A stretch of DNA of 45,531 nt from Turneriella parva (GTDB taxonomy: Bacteria; Spirochaetota; Leptospiria; Turneriellales; Turneriellaceae): positions 1 through 45,531 of the forward strand of contig DYPL01000017.1 of assembly GCA_020719945.1 (NCBI GenBank). The letters are read 5' to 3'. Position 1 is the stretch's first letter. Each line of letters starts with the position of its first letter. The position numbers and the translations under genes were made by a program. The notes under the pieces were generated by a model. The model had not been told where the DNA came from and did not search any database. It saw only the letters and a list, made by a program, of their open reading frames with translations. Below, piece after piece: positions 40,436 to 45,531 of this stretch.

Positions 40436-41752
40436 TTAATAAAACTCTCTATCTCGTTTTTTGAAGAAAAACTTCGCGTCATCTTCATGGCGATTAAAAT
40501 TGATATATTCTCCAAACGGAGAGAACCAGCCTGTAGCTGTGATTCCGTTAGAAAAGCGTAAGGTTACTACCCCGTCTTTCTCGGTCCAGTGTATGCTGGG
40601 TTCAGATGCATCTGTATTTGTTCTACCAAAAGTGTTCCTCAAGACAGTATACGAAACTGTGTAGCTTCCATTATCTTTGAGTTTAACATAGAAACTTTCA
40701 CTTAACCAGCCTGCATAATCCGTTGCAAAGCGAGTATACGTTCCAACTCTCGGAATTTGAAACGAATATATTTCCTTAAAGTTTTTATCGATATATATTT
40801 TTTTACCCTCTTTTGTATAAAGCGATCCTATGCCATTATTGAATGGTCGGGCTCCATGGTGTTTAATTTCCTGAACCACTTTCCCCGTAGAATCAATATA
40901 ACCCCACAATCTGTTCTTTCTGACTGTAGCAAGCCCTTCTGAAAAAGGGATCACTTCTTCATATTCCAGGGGAACAACTAAAGCTCCAGATGTATTCACG
41001 AAACCCCACTTTTTCTTTTGCTTTACTGCGGCCAGTCCATCCGAAAAGTCTTTGACTTCATCGTATTCCAGCTTGGTAATTTCTTTACCCGCAGAATCGA
41101 TAAATCCGAATTTTCCTTTTTGAGAAACAGCAGCAAAACCGTTAACAAAACTTCGGGCTTTACTATATTTAGGCTCAATGACGGTCTTACCAGTTTTGTC
41201 TAAAAAGCCATATTGGTTTTTTTGGCGAAAAGGGGCTAATGCGCTTCCAAAGTCTCCAGCCCATTCCAATGTACTCGGAAGAATTGATTTTCCGGTGTTG
41301 TCTATGTAACCATAAAGATTATCTTTTTTAACAGCAGCGAGTCCATCGCGAAAGGGGCCACAATCTGTAAATTCTAAGGGTATAATTGTTTCACCTTTAA
41401 GACCTATGTAGCCGCACTTTTTATTTTGAATAACTGTTGCCAGACTCTCCGAAAAACTGGCTGCCTCGTCATACTCAAAAGGGATGATCTCTTTTCCTGT
41501 TCTGTTGATATATCCCCACTTTTTTTGCTCTTTCCCATCCTCTCCTGGAATATCTTTTCTTACCGGAATCAGTCCTTTTTCCATTTCTCCAGCTTTTTCA
41601 TAGGCCGGCTCAACAAGGATGGACCCTGTTGCGCTGATAAAGCCTACTTTATCAGTGATATCATAAACAGGAAAAACTGGTTTTTCCCCTCCACAGGAAA
41701 CAGCACCAAAAATTAAAATGGAAAGTAGTAGTTTAGTATATTTGTTTTTCAT
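40436..41752 (-). CDS. WG-repeat lipoprotein
   Basis: 438 residues. The lipobox AVSC puts the lipid anchor at Cys20. Then come about eight WG-type repeats (each about 40 residues, typical cores KWGYINRTGKEIIPFEYDEA, CGYIGLKGETIIPLEF, WGFVNTSGALVVPLEYEEV), forming a beta-rich repeat array through about residue 300. A separate C-terminal domain follows (WLSESFYVKLKDNGSYTVSYTV to the aromatic end). Such proteins are often surface binding modules; ligand unknown. AGAGG precedes the ATG. Confidence 0.88.
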   Translation of the reverse strand: MKNKYTKLLLSILIFGAVSCGGEKPVFPVYDITDKVGFISATGSILVEPAYEKAGEMEKGLIPVRKDIPGEDGKEQKKWGYINRTGKEIIPFEYDEAASFSESLATVIQNKKCGYIGLKGETIIPLEFTDCGPFRDGLAAVKKDNLYGYIDNTGKSILPSTLEWAGDFGSALAPFRQKNQYGFLDKTGKTVIEPKYSKARSFVNGFAAVSQKGKFGFIDSAGKEITKLEYDEVKDFSDGLAAVKQKKKWGFVNTSGALVVPLEYEEVIPFSEGLATVRKNRLWGYIDSTGKVVQEIKHHGARPFNNGIGSLYTKEGKKIYIDKNFKEIYSFQIPRVGTYTRFATDYAGWLSESFYVKLKDNGSYTVSYTVLRNTFGRTNTDASEPSIHWTEKDGVVTLRFSNGITATGWFSPFGEYINFNRHEDDAKFFFKKRDREFY

Positions 41753-41786
41753 CGTTTAGCCTCTTTTTTTAAGAAATATTTTACCA

Positions 41787-41813
41787 AATATATACAAGAG
41801 ATTTTATCGTCAA
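41787..41813 (-). promoter_or_regulatory. Likely promoter of the WG-repeat lipoprotein
   Basis: On the minus strand TTGACG (41813-41808), a 15-base spacer, then TATATT (41792-41787), about 35 bases before the ATG. Confidence 0.5.
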
Positions 41814-41994
41814 TAATAAAACAAATATTCTACCTGAATTTGTACGACGATCTTTGCAGATATGAAAAAAGAATGTAAATATTATAATTGATCTGTAGTC
41901 GTCTTTGGCGAGCAAATAACTCCTGTAGGCAAAAAAGTTCCCCCGTCCCCCCACATTCTAATTTACCACCAGTCTTCGCCTGCGAAAAAGATAC

Positions 41995-43737
41995 ATGGCA
42001 GCCATCCACAAACTTTCAGAACTCGTTATCTCACAAATAGCAGCGGGAGAAGCAATAGAAAACCCGGCAGGCGTACTGAAAGAACTGATCGAAAACAGTC
42101 TGGATGCGGATGCCACCTCCCTCGATATTTTTATCAGCGGGGCGGGATTTGAAAAAATACGGGTGCGCGATAATGGCAGCGGTATCAACCGCGAACATCT
42201 TCCCTTGGCTCTCGAAAGTTTTGCGACGAGCAAAATAGAAACGGCAGAAGATATTTTTTCGGTCGCTACCCTTGGATTTCGGGGCGAGGCCTTAGGCTCC
42301 ATTTGTTCGGTCAGCAAAATCACCATAGAGAGCCGCGAGCGCGGAGCAGAGCGCGCGTACAAAATTACGGCGCGCGCAGACGAAACGGGCAATACTGAAC
42401 CATCGGCTTTTCCCGAAGGCACGCAGGTTCTCGTAGAAGATTTATTTTTTAATGCTCCTGTTCGCAGAGAGTTTTCTGGGCAGGAAAAAGCTCTTAAAAA
42501 AAAACTCGGAGAGATTGTCGTAACGGCAGCCCTTTCCCGCCACGACGTGTCGTTTCGCGCCCACATAGATGGAGCGGAATATTTTTTCCCGCAGGCAGAA
42601 AACCTGTTAGAAAGAATTAGACAGGCCTACAATGCAGAAACCGCAGACTCCCTTTTGCCTGTGTATTTCAATCGAAATAACCATATATTGAAAGGATACA
42701 TTTCATCTTTCTCGACATACAAATCCAGCCCGGCAGATATTCGCCTGTTTGTGAACGGAAGGCCGGTACAGTGGAAAAAGCTGGTAGGCCTTTTGCGAAA
42801 TGCTTATGGAGAACTGCTGCCGCCGGGGCGCTTTCCACTCGCGTTCTTATTTTTTGATTCTGCCGGTAGGGAGGTGGACGCCAATGTACATCCTCAGAAA
42901 AAAGAAATTCGCTTCCGCGAAGAAGACAAAACAGCCATATTTTTTCTGGAGTCTATCCGCAATGTAATAGAAAATAACGGACCTCTAAAAATGAAGAACC
43001 TGCAACCGGGAAAGGGATTTTCGGGTTTGCGATCTCTTCCCCAGACGACCCCTCCAGAGGAGCTGAAGTTTGAATTTGTAAAAAAACTGGCGGAACCTTT
43101 TCAGGAAGATCTTCTAAAAAGCTCTGTCGTTCTCAACTCGGAACACACCCGGCCAACGCATATTCCAACCGAAATACATGCAAGACTTTTTAATACATTT
43201 ATTCTTGCCTCCAGCGAAGAAGGCCTGTACCTGATTGATCAACACACAGCCCACGAAAGAATCAACTACGAGCGCTATCTTAAATCTCTGTCTCTGGAAA
43301 AGAACGTGGAACAAGAACTCGTGACGCCCGTCTCGCTGGGACTTTCTCTTGCAGAGCAAAAAACTCTCGACGAATATTTGCCCATTCTGGAAAGCTTGGG
43401 GTTTCGCGTAGAGGACATGGGCCCGGCGGGAATGTCTCTGCTTTCTGTTCCTGTGTACGTGCCGCCCGGTATGGAAGAAAACGCCTTCCGCAAAGCCATG
43501 GCAATTGCAGAGGGCAGAGCCGACGTTACGCCTCGCATACTCTTTGAACAGCTGGCAAAAGATCTGGCCTGCTGGGGTGCCATCAAAAAGGGCGACCCGG
43601 AATCTCTTGCCAATTTGCGCGAACTGGTAGAACAGCTTGCCGAGTGCGATGTGCCCACCCGTTGCCCTCATGGAAGACCAACGATGGTATTTTTAGGCCG
43701 CGACGAAATTTTTGCGCTTTTTAAGAGACATAGCTGA
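41995..43737 (+). CDS. mutL: DNA mismatch repair protein MutL
   Basis: 580 residues. The N-terminal GHKL ATPase has IAAGEAIENPAGVLKELIENSLDA (Glu30, Asn34), DNGSGI and LGFRGEALGSI. The C-terminal endonuclease-type region has DQHTAHERINYE (usually DQHA at the start) and the late CPHGRP motif, so a nicking MutL is likely, with one Ala-to-Thr change in the metal-site motif. No mutS in the window. It stands alone with a 240-base AT-rich leader. Confidence 0.94.
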   Translation: MAAIHKLSELVISQIAAGEAIENPAGVLKELIENSLDADATSLDIFISGAGFEKIRVRDNGSGINREHLPLALESFATSKIETAEDIFSVATLGFRGEALGSICSVSKITIESRERGAERAYKITARADETGNTEPSAFPEGTQVLVEDLFFNAPVRREFSGQEKALKKKLGEIVVTAALSRHDVSFRAHIDGAEYFFPQAENLLERIRQAYNAETADSLLPVYFNRNNHILKGYISSFSTYKSSPADIRLFVNGRPVQWKKLVGLLRNAYGELLPPGRFPLAFLFFDSAGREVDANVHPQKKEIRFREEDKTAIFFLESIRNVIENNGPLKMKNLQPGKGFSGLRSLPQTTPPEELKFEFVKKLAEPFQEDLLKSSVVLNSEHTRPTHIPTEIHARLFNTFILASSEEGLYLIDQHTAHERINYERYLKSLSLEKNVEQELVTPVSLGLSLAEQKTLDEYLPILESLGFRVEDMGPAGMSLLSVPVYVPPGMEENAFRKAMAIAEGRADVTPRILFEQLAKDLACWGAIKKGDPESLANLRELVEQLAECDVPTRCPHGRPTMVFLGRDEIFALFKRHS

Positions 43738-43831
43738 TCAGCGGGTCACGCTCTCAAGAGAAATTAATTCAAGAACAAACTTACGCACTCGCAATAATAC
43801 AAAAGGAATGTCACAGATTTAACGAGAAGCG

Positions 43832-43867
43832 ACCCGGGCAGGGTCTTCCGGGAATCCCTGCCCGGGT
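43832..43867. repeat. GC-rich inverted repeat, copy 3
   Basis: Perfect 12-bp arms ACCCGGGCAGGG (43832-43843) and CCCTGCCCGGGT (43856-43867) around a 12-base loop, in the convergent gap between mutL and the pyrophosphatase gene. It contains the core shared with 11255-11277 and 20244-20266. It may act as a bidirectional message end. Confidence 0.7.
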
Positions 43868-43874
43868 AGGGCCC

Positions 43875-44483
43875 TCACTTGAAATACCAGTTTTCCAAAT
43901 ACTCCAAAAACAGAGAAATGGCACGCCCACGGTGTGACACTTCTTTTTTATCATTTTGAGACATTTCTGCAAAGGACATATTTGACGGTGGATGGTAAAA
44001 AATCGGATCGTAACCAAACCCATTTGCTCCCGCCGGTTCATGTGTAATTTGCCCGTCTACATGGCCGCGAAAATAAACCTCTCTTCCATCCTCGTCTAAA
44101 AAGCAAAGGCTGGTGACAAATCTTGCAGCGCGGTTAGTTTCGCCTGCCAACTCCCCTAAGAGCTTCTCTATCCTTTCCGCGTCCGCTGGTGCATAGCGCG
44201 CTGAGTGAACGCCGGGCCGTCCGCCAAGAGCCTCTACCTCAAGCCCGGAATCGTCCGCGAGAACGGGTGCGTTGATGAGCCCGTACAGTGCCTGCGCCTT
44301 GATGAGAGCATTGCCCTGGAATGTGTCTGCATCTTCAACCGGGATAAAGCGGCTGCTCACGGCTGCGGGAAGATCGTCCAGAGTTTTGACTATAATTTTG
44401 CCATTCAGTTTCTGGTGTGAAGCAATCTGCGCTTCGAGCTCATCTCTTTTTTTGCGGTTTTCTGTGGCCAGATAAATTTCCAT
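43875..44483 (-). CDS. rdgB: dITP/XTP pyrophosphatase
   Basis: 202 residues, normal for the RdgB/HAM1 family. MEIYLATENRKKRDELEA, NALIKAQAL, VLADDSGLEVEALGGRPGVHSARYAP and GYDPIFYHP are the family motifs. It cleans non-canonical purine nucleoside triphosphates from the pool. ATG 44483 is chosen as the family start; the frame opens at 44618 through tRNA-Leu antisense. It is convergent with mutL and divergent from tRNA-Leu. Confidence 0.93.
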   Translation of the reverse strand: MEIYLATENRKKRDELEAQIASHQKLNGKIIVKTLDDLPAAVSSRFIPVEDADTFQGNALIKAQALYGLINAPVLADDSGLEVEALGGRPGVHSARYAPADAERIEKLLGELAGETNRAARFVTSLCFLDEDGREVYFRGHVDGQITHEPAGANGFGYDPIFYHPPSNMSFAEMSQNDKKEVSHRGRAISLFLEYLENWYFK

Positions 44484-44565
44484 TGTGCGTTCTTTTTTTG
44501 TGTGCGAAAGCGTCCACGAAATTCTTGACGCCCTGTTTCCCGGTTTGTCTCTGGAGTTGCACTTT

Positions 44566-44649
44566 GCCCAGGTGGCGGAATTGGTAGACGCGCTGGTTTC
44601 AGGTACCAGTGGGAGCAATCTTGTGGGGGTTCGAGTCCCCCCTTGGGCA
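44566..44649 (+). tRNA. tRNA-Leu (anticodon CAG)
   Basis: 84 bases with a long variable arm, as expected for Leu. Acceptor GCCCAGG pairs with CTTGGGC with one G-T pair; the anticodon stem CTGGT/ACCAG encloses TTCAGGT (anticodon CAG); T arm GGGGGTTCGAGTCCCCC. Discriminator A; no CCA encoded. Confidence 0.95.
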
Positions 44650-44650
44650 C

Positions 44651-44872
44651 ATGGAACAGACCGGAAAACTGCTTATCGTGGCCGGCCTTGTTTTAAACTT
44701 TGCGGGCATTCTTTTTTGGGCTTCTGGAAAACTTCCCGAAAGCTGGCGCCCCGGCAATCTGCCGTTGGACATTAAAATAGTCCGCGAAAATTTTTCTTTT
44801 TATTTTCCTTTGGGTACTTCCCTGCTTTTAAGTTTATTGGCTACTTTGATTTTTGCGCTGTTTAAGCGCTAG
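44651..44872 (+). CDS. DUF2905-like small membrane protein
   Basis: 73 residues with two hydrophobic segments (about 5-23 and 51-70) and a central loop GKLPESWRPGNLPLDIKIVRENFSF, which matches the DUF2905 pattern. The family has no known function. The ATG is one base beyond the tRNA-Leu discriminator, so it is co-transcribed with the tRNA and has no room for its own ribosome site outside the tRNA. Confidence 0.65.
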   Translation: MEQTGKLLIVAGLVLNFAGILFWASGKLPESWRPGNLPLDIKIVRENFSFYFPLGTSLLLSLLATLIFALFKR

Positions 44873-44892
44873 TGGATTGGGTGCTCAAAGTA

Positions 44893-45531
44893 TCAAAGAA
44901 GCATGATAGCTATTGTATTTCTGTTGGAATTGATATTTTGGTAGCGACAGCTTGATAGATGTCTATTTCTACATTGGGAACTTCCAAAGAAACGACTAGA
45001 GAATATGGCCGCAGTTACCCTGGATTCTGATCTGTCCCCGCTTTGGTCTTTGAAAAGATTCCCGCCTTCAAATACAATATCAGGTTTGATTGGCCATTTG
45101 TTCTCCCACTGTAACGAGGTTTTTGAAAACGGCGATAGCTCCCCTCTATGGGCAACAGCTTGTGCACTATAATATTTTTCGTCAGTAATAATCACCTTAT
45201 CTGTGAATGCTCCCACCGTTAGAGCATTCCATGATTGCCCAGGACTTTCAATGGATTGATTATAATTACTTTTTGGATAGTCTTGCCAATCTTTTGAACT
45301 ATAGATATTCCCTGCTGAAATGAATATAAGTTCTTTTTCTTCCAAGCTGATTGCATCGATAGCAGCAGACCATGATGCTGGACCACCGTTATAGTGAGCA
45401 TCCTCCGCTGTTACAGCATGACTGTATAGAATTCTTTTATCTGGATTTGCAATTTTAGATCGAAAAACACCTTGTTTCGTTTTTTCCCCCCATAACTCGG
45501 GTGAAGTTTTGCGCTGATTTGGACGGGGTAA
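44893..45531 (-). pseudogene. Decayed S8 subtilase (partial, runs off the window edge)
   Basis: The minus-strand frame is open to the window edge at 45531. It encodes subtilase-type sequence: YSHAVTAEDAHYNGGPASW, then FISAGN (oxyanion Asn), then SPGQSWNALTVGAFTDK and ELSPFSKTSLQWE. After KPDIVFEGGNLF the similarity breaks and the frame ends at 44893 without a GTSxA-type Ser motif. In another frame, about 45020-44910, a subtilase-like tail VSLEVPNVEIDIYQAV remains. I read this as an internal deletion plus frameshift that removed the catalytic Ser. The Asp and His of the triad would lie beyond the window. Confidence 0.6.

Overview
The window looks like a chromosomal segment of a spirochaete of moderate GC content. 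The best marker is a radical SAM protein of the spiro-SPASM type, a family I know only from Spirochaetes. It is paired with an SpsF-type cytidylyltransferase. A carD, PIN/TRAM, ispD, ispF run, a tmRNA, a MurA with Asp in place of the catalytic Cys, and many lipoproteins are compatible with that. I cannot fix the genus. Most genes are housekeeping and tightly packed, with many 4-base ATGA or GTGA overlaps. No rRNA, CRISPR array or transposase was seen.

Layout. 1-2.5 kb: a persulfide dioxygenase-rhodanese fusion behind a palindrome resembling a CsoR/CstR operator, then a patatin. 2.6-5 kb: tRNA-Val, a small membrane protein, tmRNA (ssrA), and a DksA-like/uracil-DNA-glycosylase-like pair whose last gene runs antisense into the tmRNA 3' end. 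5-6 kb: a DUF2335 two-gene unit bracketed by 20-bp repeats. 6-11.2 kb: MFS transporter, two STAS proteins, pyrF, an ACT-like protein, a DUF4159 protein and a lipoprotein. 11.3-14.2 kb: two peptide-type ABC permeases, then a RelE-type toxin-antitoxin module bracketed by exact 69-bp direct repeats, ending in a truncated CsgG-like gene. 14.2-22 kb: SurA-like chaperone, spiro-SPASM, SpsF-like, carD, PIN/TRAM, ispD, ispF, glpK. 21.8-31 kb (minus strand): a PseG-like protein, ctpA, an alkaline phosphatase lipoprotein, a type II restriction-modification pair, clpP, murA, dapB, dapA. The R-M pair lies between 11-bp direct repeats exactly at the clpP stop codon. 31-41.8 kb: response-regulator/ATPase hybrid, birA, gamma carbonic anhydrase, two DUF21/CBS proteins, PilZ protein, Fur-family regulator, two methyltransferases, an M23 peptidase and a WG-repeat lipoprotein. 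42-45.5 kb: mutL, rdgB-type pyrophosphatase, tRNA-Leu, a DUF2905-like protein and a decayed subtilase cut by the window edge.

How it works together. The dapA-dapB-murA-clpP block joins lysine/diaminopimelate and peptidoglycan precursor synthesis to proteolysis. carD-PIN/TRAM-ispD-ispF joins transcription control to isoprenoid synthesis. SurA-like, CtpA, M23 and several lipoproteins point to envelope maintenance in a diderm cell.

The accessory layer is the most interesting part. Three small units (DUF2335 pair, toxin-antitoxin, R-M pair) each sit between direct repeats with no recombinase nearby. At least four short dispersed palindromic repeat families recur in intergenic spaces. Together these suggest small gene cassettes moved or maintained by repeat-based recombination.
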